NCBI GenBank assembly: GCA_030560485.1
Contig: JAKTTS010000101.1
Coordinates: forward strand, 1-36,896
Reading direction: 5' to 3'
Source of the DNA: Ascoidea tarda (nom. inval.)
Lineage: Eukaryota; Ascomycota; Saccharomycetes; Ascoideales; Ascoideaceae
Length of the DNA: 36,896 bases
The position numbers and the translations under genes were made by a program. The notes beneath the pieces are model-generated. The model was not told the DNA's origin. It saw nothing but the letters and a program-made list of their open reading frames with translations, and ran no database searches. Below are positions 1 through 9,898 of this stretch, piece after piece (the stretch's first letter is position 1; each line of letters begins with the position of its first letter).

Positions 1-54
<54 letters not shown>

Positions 55-108
55 GTAATAATAGTAATAATAGTAATAATAGTAATAATAGTAATAATAG
101 TAATAATA
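1..108. repeat. AAT / AATAGT trinucleotide microsatellite
   Basis: Pure AAT repeats run for about 54 nt. They pass into AATAGT hexamers (six or so units) and end near position 108. The array touches the window edge, so its full length is unknown. No reading frame or gene signal is associated with it. Confidence 0.95.
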
Positions 109-591
109 AAAAATTAACATTAATAAAAAATAAACAAATATTATAGATATCATATCAAATAAAACAAAATGGAAAGTGAAAATTGATAAAATTTGATTAG
201 ACTCTGTAAAACTTTATAGAACTTGATTAAGATATATTAAAGATAAAAAGAATAAGAAATAATAAAAAAAGAAAAGAAAAAGATAAAATAGAAGTTCTTA
301 GAAATAGTGGTCAAAAAAAAAATAAAATAAAATAAAATAAAATAAAATAGTTTAGAAAAAAATAAAACAAAATCAAATAGAATAAAAATCCAAGTCAAAA
401 GACAAAAAAAATATATAAAAATATAAACTAGATAAAAGATGAAACAAAACAAATATATAATAATAATAATAAAAATATTAGTTTTTTTCTGGGAGGTTTT
501 CTGAGTTTTTTTCATTGATTTTTTGATTTTTTTTAATTATTGATTGTTGTTAAATGTTTTTTTAATGAAATTTTTTGATTTTTTTTTTCCT
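109..591. other. AT-rich intergenic DNA downstream of CDC42
   Basis: This is A-rich sequence on the plus strand with short homopolymers and a run of AAAAT/AATAA units near 318-350. The only open frame, on the minus strand, encodes a Phe/Ile/Tyr-rich string that poly-A complements generate by chance. The part next to 592 is the likely 3' UTR and poly(A) region of CDC42. No gene is seen here. Confidence 0.6.
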
Positions 592-1167
592 TTATAAGAT
601 TGTACATTTTTTTGATTTTTTAATCATTGGTGGTTCTAAAGCAGCTACGATTGCTTCATCAAAGACATTTTTCAAGCCCTTTTGAGTTAAAGCAGAACAT
701 TCGACATATTTTACAGCGCCCAATTCTTTTGCTAATCTCGAACCTGTTTCAAAAGTGATAGCAGACAACCTTTGTTTTTGTAGTCTTTCTTTGATTATTG
801 GGTCGTCTCTTAAATCAATTTGAGTACCGACGATTAAACGAGGAACGCCAGGACAATGATGATGGACTTCAGGGAACCATTTTTCTTTGACGTTTTCAAA
901 AGAGGGAGGAGATATAACAGAGAAACAAACCAAGAAGACATCAGTTGAAGGATAAGATAAAGGTCTTAATCTATCGTAATCTTCTTGTCCTGCAGTATCA
1001 AACAAACCGATAGTGTAGGGTTCATCACCTATCATTACGGTTACGGCGTAATTATCAAAGACAGTAGGGACATAATTTGCAGGAAATTTATTTGTTGTGT
1101 AGGAGATTAATAAACAAGTTTTACCAACGGCACCATCACCGACAACGACACATTTGATTGTTTGCAT
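592..1167 (-). CDS. CDC42: Rho-family GTPase Cdc42
   Basis: This is the small GTPase that sets cell polarity, budding and septin assembly at the plasma membrane. The 191-residue length matches the family. Visible motifs are the P-loop GDGAVGKT (10-17), the switch I Thr35, DTAGQ (57-61), the guanine-specificity TQID (115-118), CSAL (157-160), a Lys-rich hypervariable tail and the CAAX box CTIL (188-191). The CAAX box predicts geranylgeranylation at Cys188. The protein is nearly colinear with known yeast Cdc42 sequences and starts at the only sensible ATG, so identity is very secure. Upstream (1168-1621) no ATG occurs on its strand, suggesting a leader of up to about 450 nt. A GC-rich island with two E-boxes lies beyond it and may be the promoter. 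Confidence 0.98.
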   Translation of the reverse strand: MQTIKCVVVGDGAVGKTCLLISYTTNKFPANYVPTVFDNYAVTVMIGDEPYTIGLFDTAGQEDYDRLRPLSYPSTDVFLVCFSVISPPSFENVKEKWFPEVHHHCPGVPRLIVGTQIDLRDDPIIKERLQKQRLSAITFETGSRLAKELGAVKYVECSALTQKGLKNVFDEAIVAALEPPMIKKSKKCTIL

Positions 1168-1621
1168 TTTGTTTGAGATATAAGTATATAAGAATAAAGA
1201 GATAGAAGGGTGGATTAAAGGACGTGATGTGTTTTATTGTATTTTATTGTATTTTGTCGTATTATATTGTATTTTACCTTATTGTATTATTTGAGATGAG
1301 ATGAGATGGATGTATTATAGTGTAACGTAGTTGTTGATCAGTTGAATATGGGAAGGAATTAAGTTTAAACAATTATTTGGTGATTTGGATATATCTGAAA
1401 CAACAAAAATTTAAATCAGCAGGATACCAATAATAAATTGAATCCTTTCTAAGACCAAAAGAAAAGAAAACTGAAGATGGAGAAAGGTTAGTAGCAAGAT
1501 ACAGGAAAATAATGGCAAAAGAGCGAGAAAACAAAAAGAGAAGAGAAAATGGAAGAGAAATGAGAGAGAGAAATGGAAGAGAAAATGAGACTGGAAAAGA
1601 GTGGTATTATAGGAGAATGGA
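1168..1621 (-). promoter_or_regulatory. Probable ATG-free 5' leader of CDC42
   Basis: Reading the minus strand away from the CDC42 start, no ATG occurs for 454 nt and the sequence is G-poor. Short imperfect repeats of TATTTTATTG type lie at about 1230-1290. The stretch ends where a GC-richer island begins. The leader length is inferred from this pattern; no transcript data are available. Confidence 0.45.
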
Positions 1622-1689
1622 CATACATTGCTTTTAGAGTGTGAGAGTGTGAGAACGAACTAGAAAACAGAACGAAAAATGAGCCAGAA

Positions 1690-1995
1690 CAGCAAGAAAC
1701 AGGACACAGCAGATACGCGTTCTCGCAGACTCGGTGTGTGGGAAGCAGAAGAAGCAGAAGAAGCAGCACGGACAGCAGAAGAGGAAACACAGGCACCACA
1801 GGCAGCACCCAAAAAGCAGCAACACCAGAAAGAGCAACGATAAGAAACCCGCCCGCCGCTGCCCGGGCCGGCGCAAACACGTGCATTACACGTGCATTAT
1901 CTATGTCATGTGACTGTGTGTCAAACACACTTTTCTTGGCGCGCATTTGAGGTGGGTCTAGACCCCGCATCCAACCTCCAGCCATAGCCCTTGAC
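1690..1995. promoter_or_regulatory. GC-rich intergenic island with E-boxes, upstream of CDC42
   Basis: Base composition switches from AT-rich to clearly GC-rich, for example the GCCCGGGCCGGCGC core at about 1861-1874. It contains GAAGCA-type purine repeats (1741-1830), two CACGTG boxes and a CATGTG. It lies 520-830 bp upstream of the CDC42 start. Long open frames cross it on both strands, but they are low-complexity and mutually overlapping, so I do not call them genes. It is most likely the promoter region of CDC42. Confidence 0.45.
1878..1894. promoter_or_regulatory. Paired CACGTG E-boxes (Cbf1/Pho4-type), 11 bp apart
   Basis: CACGTG occurs at 1878-1883 and again at 1889-1894, separated by 5 bp and followed by C. 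CATGTG follows at about 1907. CACGTG is the known core site of yeast bHLH factors such as Cbf1 and Pho4. Which factor acts here is not known. The same spacing recurs upstream of RSM7. Confidence 0.5.
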
Positions 1996-2059
1996 GTAAT
2001 TCTTGAAACGTAATTATTATCTTCTAAGAGTCAACCGCAGCTTTCTAAATATATATTTC

Positions 2060-2110
2060 GGAATAGTGGTCTGGGGTTGTGCACAGCTTGCTTAGCTCTG
2101 GTCTGGGGTC
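2060..2110. repeat. Short direct repeat GGTCTGGGGT
   Basis: Two copies of a GGTCTGGGGT core lie about 31 bp apart between CDC42 and the velvet gene. They flank a small GC-richer patch in otherwise AT-rich DNA. The role is unknown. From about 2110 to 2479 the sequence is A-rich and holds only the 3' flank of the velvet gene. Confidence 0.5.
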
Positions 2111-2479
2111 ACAATTTTTTGCATACTGATATTGCTTTTAATATATTATATTATTTGTTTCACCATAAACTTAATTAAAAAATACACTAAAAAACTTGAT
2201 TAAAAATCATTAAAAAAAATAGAAAAAAAAACAAAAAAACAGCAAAAAATAAAACATGATATAAAATTGTATAGATAAATAACAGAAACACAAAATTTAG
2301 AACATTAACGAATAGGAATAAAGAATAAACAGATAAAAACACAAAAACATCAAATCAAAAAACAACAAGAGCAAAAAAAACAGGGCATAAAATAAAAACA
2401 AGAGAAAAAATAAATCAAAAAAGTAATTAAATTAATAAATATCGCTGGTACATATGGGATTAATGCTTTGGAGTTCAAT

Positions 2480-3961
2480 TTATACACTGCAGTTGTTACT
2501 CAAGTCTTCGCACATTGATATTTTTAGAAAACTATCAATAAAGGAATTTCGGTTCACTAGATAAGGGTGTTCTTCTATAGGTAAAATATTGTTATAATTA
2601 TTCCAAAAATCAGTAGTCATTTTATTATTCAAATCAACCATTTCATTATTCAAATCAGTCATCTTGTTAATACAAGCATCATTAAAATTGGAGATAATTT
2701 GGTTACCTGGACTTAGTATTGGACTATTAAGATTCTGATTAAAAGAAGATTCTTCCGAAATCAATAGAGGTAACTCATCAAAACTTAGATGAATTGAATT
2801 AATATCATCATAAACACGATCTATTATTTCAGGATAAAAATCCGGATTTTCCTGAATATCCTCATTAGGAAAAGCATTATCGTTGATATTACCATCATTT
2901 AGAATACTGCATGTCGAAATCGGAGTATTAATAGCACTATTTGGGATAGATCTATAACCATCAGTAAAAGTAGAGGTAGCAGCAGTAGGAGTAGAATTAC
3001 CAGTAGCAGAAGAATCATTGCAAGTGAAAGAATTAGAGTCTGAGGTAGATGAAAGGAGTAGTTTGATTGTATCCATGGTGATTAAGGATTTTGATCTATT
3101 TCTGGTATTAATATTGCTATTAATAACTAAATCTTTTAGATTTTTTTTTGCATTATTATTAGTATTAATAGTGGAAGGAGTATTAGTGTTTTCAAGTTTT
3201 GGAATATCAATCTTAATTTTTTCATTTTTAATTGAAGGATGTTTTGAAATACTAAATTTATTTGTAATTATATTACTTTTTAACGAGTCAGAGGATTGAG
3301 ACTTGATCACAACAGGCGAGAAACTTTTATTAAAAGTCTCGTTTGAATTTTTAGTTTTATTGTTGGTTTGGTTTGATTTTATATTTGCTCTTTTTTTTCT
3401 ATTTTCAATAGAATAGTAATTACCTGAGGTTAAAACCATTATTGGACCACTTTTTATTGATTTGATATAGGTTGAACCTAAATTTTGATTTATTTTAAAC
3501 AATGAAAATAATAAATTGTAATTTCCTTTTTTAGTTATGCATAAATCTTTAAAATCAAATTTGTAATGTTTTTTATAGTTGCATAGCTCACCAGTAATAA
3601 CTCTCTGGCCAATTAATCTATTTTCAGGATCAACAAAATAAGGATTTTTAGTGATAAAATTTCTTTTATCATCATCATCAAAAACAGGATCATTGAAATC
3701 GCATTCTAAGAGGGAAACAGTCAAGTAATAGGTCTCCAAAGAATTAACTGAAATGTCTTGATTCGTTTCTAGATCAACAATCTCCAAAGAAATTTCAGTT
3801 TTAGGATTTAGTAGTCTTTTTTGCAATTTTTTTGATCTGTTCAATTTATAGCATTCTCTACCTTGGGAAGATTCTGTTATAAATTTCAAGATGTAATTGA
3901 TATTATTTTTGAATTTTTGATGACTGTATTTTATGGAGGAATATTTGCAAGATTTGGACAT
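2480..3961 (-). CDS. Velvet-domain transcriptional regulator (VosA/VelB/Ryp-like)
   Basis: This 493-residue protein has a velvet-like domain at about residues 22-185. It starts with an RECYKL...RLLNPKTEISLEI stretch, matching the family's RxxG...RxxDPPPIVQL segment. LTVSLLECD and LIGQRVITGELCN follow. The best-conserved block, FDFKDLCITKKGNYNLLFSLFKI, aligns with the family's F.F.DLSV...G.FRLKFSLFE. The rest is Asn/Ser/Thr-rich and low-complexity, as in transcription-factor tails, with a short repeated MTDLNNEMVDLNNKM stretch near the C-terminus. Velvet proteins are NF-kB-like DNA-binding regulators of fungal development. Membership is a by-eye call from motif order, with good but not certain support. 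It has about 2.9 kb of upstream DNA without a clear gene, as is common for developmental regulators. Confidence 0.75.
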   Translation of the reverse strand: MSKSCKYSSIKYSHQKFKNNINYILKFITESSQGRECYKLNRSKKLQKRLLNPKTEISLEIVDLETNQDISVNSLETYYLTVSLLECDFNDPVFDDDDKRNFITKNPYFVDPENRLIGQRVITGELCNYKKHYKFDFKDLCITKKGNYNLLFSLFKINQNLGSTYIKSIKSGPIMVLTSGNYYSIENRKKRANIKSNQTNNKTKNSNETFNKSFSPVVIKSQSSDSLKSNIITNKFSISKHPSIKNEKIKIDIPKLENTNTPSTINTNNNAKKNLKDLVINSNINTRNRSKSLITMDTIKLLLSSTSDSNSFTCNDSSATGNSTPTAATSTFTDGYRSIPNSAINTPISTCSILNDGNINDNAFPNEDIQENPDFYPEIIDRVYDDINSIHLSFDELPLLISEESSFNQNLNSPILSPGNQIISNFNDACINKMTDLNNEMVDLNNKMTTDFWNNYNNILPIEEHPYLVNRNSFIDSFLKISMCEDLSNNCSV

Positions 3962-4383
3962 TTTTCAAGATAAATCAAAATGATAGTTTAAAATGATTTC
4001 AATACGATTTTTAATATCAGTTTTTGAGGTTATTTTTAGCAAAACAGACTTCTATAAAAGTAAAAATGATGAATAACAATAAAAGCAAAAACTAGAAAAG
4101 CCAGTGATTTCTAGTGATGAAGATTGATAAAGATAAATATAAAAGCAAATAAAGATGATGAAGGTGATAAAGTTAACAAAGTTAGTGAATATATGTTTAA
4201 TCTATTAAACAAGAAAAGAGAAAAGCAAAAAAAGAATCAATTCTAGCTGGAAAAAAAATAGATTTCACTCCTTTATATAAAAAAAATCTATGATTCTAAG
4301 TTTTTAAAGCAAAAATTAAAGTAACTCTAACCAAAAAGCTAGACTATTATAAAATTGGACTTTTAAAATAAATAAAGTGCGAG
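3962..4383 (-). promoter_or_regulatory. Probable ATG-free leader of the velvet gene
   Basis: On the minus strand no ATG occurs for 422 nt upstream of the velvet start. The corresponding RNA would be G-poor and U-rich. A TATATAA-like element lies near 4272-4280. The transcription start is not known. Confidence 0.4.
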
Positions 4384-6758
4384 CATTCAACTGCGCTGAA
4401 GCGTACGTTTGTGTACTAGCTCCACCAAAGTTAGCTTATGCGTTGAGACCATTGCATATTATACATTAGCTAACATAATTTGTTTCTGGTGCGGAAGACA
4501 ACCGGATACTGAAGGTTCTCGATCCACGCACTGCCAGCCCTGTTGCTAAGATGCCTTATTTATGGGAGGCTTTGATCGAATCCGTGAGTAGTGCACAGCC
4601 GATGATTGGCTAAACACAGAGAATAAATCTTTGTTATAGGGAATAGTATTAAGCATTTATGAAGCAATCAAAAAAAGGCTTTGACGTTCGATGAATATTT
4701 TTAACAATACAAATTTGAGGCTTAATCCCAATCAGTTTTTAGAAGTTCGCTAGTAGCAGAGAAAAATGAGGAAGCCTCTGTTTTCCAGTGCTTCTGCTGC
4801 TTCTGTCTCTCCTCCCCAGACCTTTTCGATTTCTTTTTTAGTTGCCATCTCAATCTTTGCACATATCGTTTGTCTGCCATAGTTGATGATCAGTTCCAAG
4901 AGCAGCGTAATAGCGGGATTCTCTGTCGTTTATGACTAAATTTTATTGTCTACTATTTTGGATAAATAATTTGTAATACTATTTTTATAGTTTTCAATTT
5001 TCTGATAGAAATTTTGCTATCAAATGGGATATTAAATAAAAAATAATTATTATATATAATATGAAAATGGAGGGTTGATTTGTTTTCCTCAAAGGCAAAA
5101 TAAAAAAGATTGACTTATTGTCGTCAGTTTCAGCAAAAAATTTTAGATCAATATGAATAAAAAAAAAGAAAGCAAAAAAACCATCTTATTCCTCTAGGTT
5201 CGTTTTTTAAACAATCGTCTTCTTGGAATGTTCAAACACTTAATTGAAGTTTGGTGGGTTTTTTCTCAGTGCTTTCCTAACAGGATTCACGTGTTGTAAT
5301 GTTCCCAAAGCAGCTGTCTATTAAACTTAATATAGAAATTCTTTCTACTTCATAGCAAATGTTTAATAAAAACACAATGCTCTTTTTTAATTAAACTCCA
5401 TAGTTTATTTTTTTTTCTGATGTACTCTCCAAAATTTACAAATAGCTGACCAAAAGACCAAAAGATTAAACTCTGCTACCACCACTTTAACGCTTAGCAA
5501 TATTGCACTTTTCTTTATACTGGTCTCCAGGCCCTGATATGCCTTTGACTATCAATCTATCACAAGGGAACACAAAACTAGTATGATTGTTTGTTAGAGT
5601 TGAGATTTTATCTATTTTGTCACTTTCAAGCTACAATAAATGTGTTTATTATTTTATTTAGTTATTTTTGTAGCTCAACAATCTCACACCTTTTTCTTTG
5701 TTGATTTTTTGTCCTTTAACCACTTTGTACTATCTTTGATATTCTGCTTTTTTTTGATTGGCTGCTTTGATTGGTTGCAAAGTCTCCAATGATAAGGGCC
5801 AAAAATAAAAACCAAAAAAGGGAAATCTCACAAATCCATATTTCCATTTTTCCAAACGGGAAGTTCTTATCCTGCTACTTTGTTTTGAAGCTGTGACGGT
5901 TTTTATCCAAGTTGTTGCACGAACCTTTAAATCTAGTTAATAGAGGTGTTTTCTAAGAATGCACTATTGTTCTCGTCCTCAAAAATGTAATGGCTCCCGA
6001 AAGCAAAGGGCCACAGGTCTTGGCCTAAACTCTCCCAAGTTCTCCTTTTCAGATTTCAACTTTTTCCATAAAATTGATCTGTTTCGTTGATTGTGTGACT
6101 GATACAATTACCTGATATTCTCTTTAGAGTGCACTTAGTAGAACTGTTGCAAAGCTAATCACTACGGTAATTTCATTTCATTAGGTGCATTGCTTTATTA
6201 TTTTGTTGTTTGATTATTTTCGTTAGGTCTTTTTTTACCATGTTGTTACTTAGGAGTAGCAAAAATCTGTTCTGTATTTTACCTTCAACTTTTTTTTTTA
6301 GTTTCGCTTCCCTTTATTAGCAATCGAAAATTCACTAGATGATCAATATTTACAAATTAAAAAACATTAAATAACAAAGAAATAGTAAATTCTGTTCATT
6401 ACTTTATCGATATGAAATAAGTTATTACCAAAATTCAATTTTATTGTTAATATACACAACTTTAAATCTCAAATCTCAAATTTTAATTTTGAACAATCGA
6501 AAAACTAAATGTAAAAAACAAACAACTAATTCACTTATTTTATAACCTTCTTGATTTATCACTATGAACCCTTTTAATAAAATTTTTTTTACTGTTTTTT
6601 GAATTCATTTATCTTTTAAAACATTTTATTTTTAATTTTTTTTTGACTATTATTTTTGTTAAAGAATAATTACAAAAACCGTAGAGAAAGAGAAAAAAGA
6701 AAAAAGAAAAGAGAAAAGAGAAAAGAGAGTGAAAAAAAAACGAAAACAGAGAAGGAAA
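4384..6758. other. 2.4-kb intergenic region without a recognised gene
   Basis: A GC-richer segment (about 4384-4620) comes first, then a GAAGCA-type repeat seen as its complement near 4785-4805. AT-rich DNA follows, with one CACGTG at about 5287 and two direct copies of TTTGATTGG (CCAAT-type boxes on the other strand) at about 5753-5780. No long open frame with protein-like content occurs on either strand. I looked for tRNA A/B boxes and box C/D snoRNA motifs and found only isolated partial matches. It probably holds the promoter of the velvet gene and possibly an unrecognised non-coding RNA. Confidence 0.5.
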
Positions 6759-6839
6759 ATGCCAATTAATTTATTATTGCTCTATATAGTATCAACTTTA
6801 TTAGCAGTAGTGATTTATATCTATTATGTTACTGGTTAA
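6759..6839 (+). CDS. Possible 26-residue single-pass membrane peptide
   Basis: A short ATG frame encodes 26 residues that are almost wholly hydrophobic (Met-Pro-Ile-Asn, then Leu/Ile/Val/Tyr-rich, ending Val-Thr-Gly). One transmembrane helix would account for nearly all of it. A purine-rich leader with AAAATG start context precedes it. It overlaps the stop end of the convergent Pex11-like gene by 11 bp. I do not recognise the family, and a frame this short can arise by chance. Conservation in relatives would be needed to believe it. Confidence 0.2.
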   Translation: MPINLLLLYIVSTLLAVVIYIYYVTG

Positions 6840-7830
6840 GTAGTAGTATAATAGCTGAATAGCTATTTAATATTCCAATGCAAATAAATATTTCATAAGG
6901 ACAATTTATCTTAAAAATTTGAATCAAATGCATTGATAATTCATTAAACAATCTGAAAAAATCCAACATTATTATAGAGAATTCATTATTTGTCTGATTG
7001 TTCAGGTTATTCAGGTCATTCAGGACATTCAGATCATTCAGACTATTCAAACTATTTTGAACTTGTTTCTGCTTTTGAATTTGTTTCTTATTGTTTTTCT
7101 TATAATATTCTATCAATTTATTGAAATTTAATACAATATTTAATAGGCAATTAACAAATAATCCATACAATTCATTCTTTGCTGATACCCTGAAAAACTC
7201 ATCTATTCTATTAAATTTGAATAATCTTAATTCTATTTTTAATAAAATCTTTAACTTGATTAATAAATTTATTTCATCAAACACAATATAATAAAGTCTA
7301 ATCAAATGAATTAATGCTAGTTTGACCTTAAATTTTTGAACCAGTTTAACCAATTCAATAAGCATAAAATTCAACGTCCCAAATCTTAAACATTTTCTAT
7401 AAATTGTTAAAAACGATATTAGGGGGTTGATTATTGAGTTGTAATCTTTTATAGCGTTATTTATAGTAAACGTGTCATTATAACCATTGCTATAATTAAA
7501 TGTGTCTCCTAATTCAAAAAATTGTCCTAATCTGCTTGATTGAACCAACCAGTTGAATTTGCTCTGGATTTGAATTCGATCAGCATTACTATAACTCTTC
7601 AATACTTGGATGACTTGAAATTTATTTATCAGCTCAATCAAATAACTGAAAAAATATTTTATTTCATCTTGATACTTCAATAATACCCCGAATATTATAG
7701 AAACAAATTGCAAAAAAAATTGCAAAAACTTGATAAATTTATCCTTCCCTGATAGCGTCGTCACCAATATATATAACGAGTCATAAAATGAATATCTCGA
7801 AAATCCGATCCCACCTTTACCAAGCACCAT
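6829..7830 (-). CDS. Pex11-family peroxisome proliferation protein (Pex11/Pex25-like)
   Basis: The 333-residue protein opens with FSRYSFYDSLYILVTTLSGKDK followed by FIKFLQFF. This resembles the Pex11 family's N-terminal amphipathic segment (a 'T..GRDK....QY..RF' pattern). Long Leu/Ile/Lys-rich helices follow. An Asn/Leu-rich LNSLNDLNVLNDLNNLNN repeat lies near residues 262-280, then a hydrophobic C-terminal segment. Pex11 proteins bind and tubulate the peroxisomal membrane before division. At 333 residues it is longer than yeast Pex11 and closer to Pex25/Pex27. Which paralogue it is cannot be told, so no symbol is given. The start is the first ATG of the open frame. TES1, another peroxisomal protein, lies elsewhere in the window. 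Confidence 0.55.
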   Translation of the reverse strand: MVLGKGGIGFSRYSFYDSLYILVTTLSGKDKFIKFLQFFLQFVSIIFGVLLKYQDEIKYFFSYLIELINKFQVIQVLKSYSNADRIQIQSKFNWLVQSSRLGQFFELGDTFNYSNGYNDTFTINNAIKDYNSIINPLISFLTIYRKCLRFGTLNFMLIELVKLVQKFKVKLALIHLIRLYYIVFDEINLLIKLKILLKIELRLFKFNRIDEFFRVSAKNELYGLFVNCLLNIVLNFNKLIEYYKKNNKKQIQKQKQVQNSLNSLNDLNVLNDLNNLNNQTNNEFSIIMLDFFRLFNELSMHLIQIFKINCPYEIFICIGILNSYSAIILLLNQ

Positions 7831-8849
7831 TGTTATCCAGTACCTGATTCTCTTCTTCCCAACTGCTTCTCCTATTGAAAACCCCTTATATTCTCCAGTC
7901 TTGACAACTCTTCACCAACCAAAACCAAAACAACTTTCTCCAGCGAATCAAAACCGTTTCTTGCCGGAGTCATATTAAATTTCTCAATCGGGCACCAGAT
8001 CAAAAACACAAAACACGTCGCAAATAAATATAAAACCACACAAGAAAAACGCGTTGTACATCCTACACACAAGAAAAACGCAGCCACCGCTAACGCCGAC
8101 TTCGGAGCTGGTCCCATTTTGCCCACTTTCTCCTTTCTCTTCTTCTTTTTGAGACTCTCCACCAACAGTACAACCACCAACAGGCGACTGCCACGCTGAG
8201 GAGACACTTCTGGTACGATTTTACCACTGTCGAGCTCTTGTGTGTCTTCCACTCTCTGCCAGTGTTGGAAATGCTGCCTGTTTTTCCTGTTCGAACTGGT
8301 TTTGATTCAGTTGCTTTCTTGGGTTTTTTGGTCTTACGCCTGTCTGAATTTAAAATTTGACATATATTGAGTCAAACAAAATCAATTTTGTATAAAAACC
8401 ACCCCGGTTTTGGCTTCTGGTCTCCTTATGTATATGCACGTGTATTCTTCCATACAATTTACCAGTGCTTACATCAGCCAAATATCGCGCTCCATACTTT
8501 TTCTTCAAACCGTTGTACTGATTTAAATAATTACAAAAAATAATTTCGGAGTGGGGCCAGAAAATAGCCAACCAGAGGATTTTTCAGACCGTATTTTTCT
8601 TTATTATTGTCCAATCTTAAAAATATTACATATTAATCCTCAATTAATATTTGCTTTCCTGCAATTTTTGTTTTGCTTCCTACCCTGGTTATCTGAGAAT
8701 TAATTGATACTTTCCCACTATCAATTTTGAATATAAAGATCTTGATTTCCATTATATTTAAAATTACAGTTCACCTTTCTTTTTTCTTCATTTCTGTCTA
8801 ATCTTCATTAAGCTCGTATCTGATTTCTCAAAAATATTTGCAAATAAAG
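7831..8849. promoter_or_regulatory. Divergent promoter region between the Pex11-like gene and YHM2
   Basis: The first 450 bp are GC-richer than the flanks. A CACGTG box lies at 8437-8442. From there to the YHM2 start (8437-8849) no ATG occurs on the plus strand, suggesting a 5' leader of up to 413 nt. Minus-strand frames in 7872-8571 look non-protein-like: a Lys run followed by Val/Leu/Phe/Cys-rich text, and one that lacks an ATG. I do not call them. Confidence 0.4.
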
Positions 8850-9898
8850 ATGGTTGATACTGAAATTAAAAAAAAACCTGTTAATCCAAGTAATTTATTA
8901 CTTGGTGCAACTTTGAACTTTCTTGAGTATGTTTTGATGATTCTATTATTTTTGCTCTATCATTTTCATCTCCTTTTGCATTGTTTTTTTATTTAAATTT
9001 TCTTTCTTTCTCTCTGATCTATTATCCAACAATAATCACTGATATCATTCACTAACATTAGAAATTGCATAGAGTTTCCACACTTGGTCAACCTTTAGAG
9101 GTCACCAAAACTACCATGGCTGCTAACAGAGAATTTGGCATATTGAGAGCAGCCAAACACGTTTGGTCTAGAGGTGGTGTTTTTGGTTTCTACCAAGGTT
9201 TAATTCCATGGGCTTGGATTGAAGCTGGTACTAAAGGTGCTGTCCTATTATTTGTATCTGCTGAAGCTGAATATCAATTCTCAAAATTAGGAGCCTCGAA
9301 CTTTGTTTCTGGTATTGGTGGTGGTGTTATTGGTGGTTTAGCCCAGGCCTATGCCACTATGGGGTTTTGTACTTGTATGAAAACTGTTGAAATCACCAGA
9401 GCAAAATCTGCTACTGCTGGTGCTCCGGTTGAATCATCCTTTCAGGTCTTTAAAAAAATTTATAAAGCTGAAGGTATAAGAGGTATTAATAAAGGTGTTA
9501 ACGCTGTTGCAATCAGACAATGTACTAATTGGGGTTCAAGATTTGGTTTTGCCAGATTATCAGAAGAAATGATTAAAAAATTTGTTGGAAAATCTGAAAA
9601 AGACCCTTTAAATCCTTTCGAAAAAATCTTAGCTTCAACTGTTGGTGGTGGTTTATCTGCCTGGAACCAGCCAATTGAAGTTATTAGAGTTGAATTACAA
9701 AGTAAAAAAAACGATCCAAATAGACCAAAAAATTTAAATGTTTTCTCTGCTTTTAAATATATTTATCAAACCAATGGTATCAAAGGTCTTTATAAAGGTG
9801 TAACTCCAAGAATTGGGTTGGGTATTTGGCAAACTGTTTTCATGGTTGGTTTTGGTGATATGTGTAAAACTTATATTGCTAATTTACAAAAACATTAA
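8850..9898 (+). CDS. YHM2: Mitochondrial citrate/oxoglutarate carrier Yhm2 (spliced)
   Basis: Two exons, 8850-8926 and 9073-9898, give 300 residues. Joining them yields NFLE-VSTLGQPLEVTKTTMAANRE, matching S. cerevisiae Yhm2 across the junction. Further on come HVWSRGG, GLIPWAWIEA, TKGAVLLFVSAEAEY, MGFCTCMKTVEITR, GINKGVNAVAIRQ, SAWNQPIEVIRVE and TPRIGLGIWQTVFMVGFGDM, all diagnostic of Yhm2. It is a six-helix SLC25 carrier of the inner mitochondrial membrane that exchanges citrate for oxoglutarate. The yeast protein was also reported to bind mitochondrial DNA. The start is the first ATG after an ATG-free leader. The downstream exon alone has no in-frame ATG at its beginning, which confirms the intron. 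Confidence 0.95.
8927..9072 (+). other. YHM2 intron (146 nt)
   Basis: The donor is GTATGT at 8927 and the branch site is CACTAAC at 9050-9056 (branch A at 9055). The acceptor is CATAG, ending at 9072. An earlier TTAG ends at 9061, only 6 nt past the branch A. Using it would put exon 2 out of frame (exon 1 leaves two extra bases) and hit a stop. The 9072 acceptor restores the conserved protein, so the proximal AG must be skipped. Confidence 0.93.

Noticed and set aside
1488-1985. 165-codon minus-strand frame in the CDC42 upstream island (and frames overlapping it on both strands)
   Set aside because: Low-complexity Leu/Phe/Ser text, overlapping frames on both strands, no domain, and a GC-rich simple-repeat background.
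4515-4585. Possible tRNA or Pol III gene (B-box-like GGTTCTCGATCC and GATCGAATCC)
   Set aside because: No A box at suitable distance and no cloverleaf could be folded by eye.
4881-5000. Possible box C/D snoRNA (TTGATGATCAG with a later CTGA)
   Set aside because: No flanking terminal stem, and boxes C'/D' not found; the motifs are short enough for chance.
7872-8252. 126-codon minus-strand frame just upstream of the Pex11-like gene
   Set aside because: Contains a Lys run then Val/Leu/Cys/Phe-rich text with no family resemblance. It lies where the divergent promoter should be.
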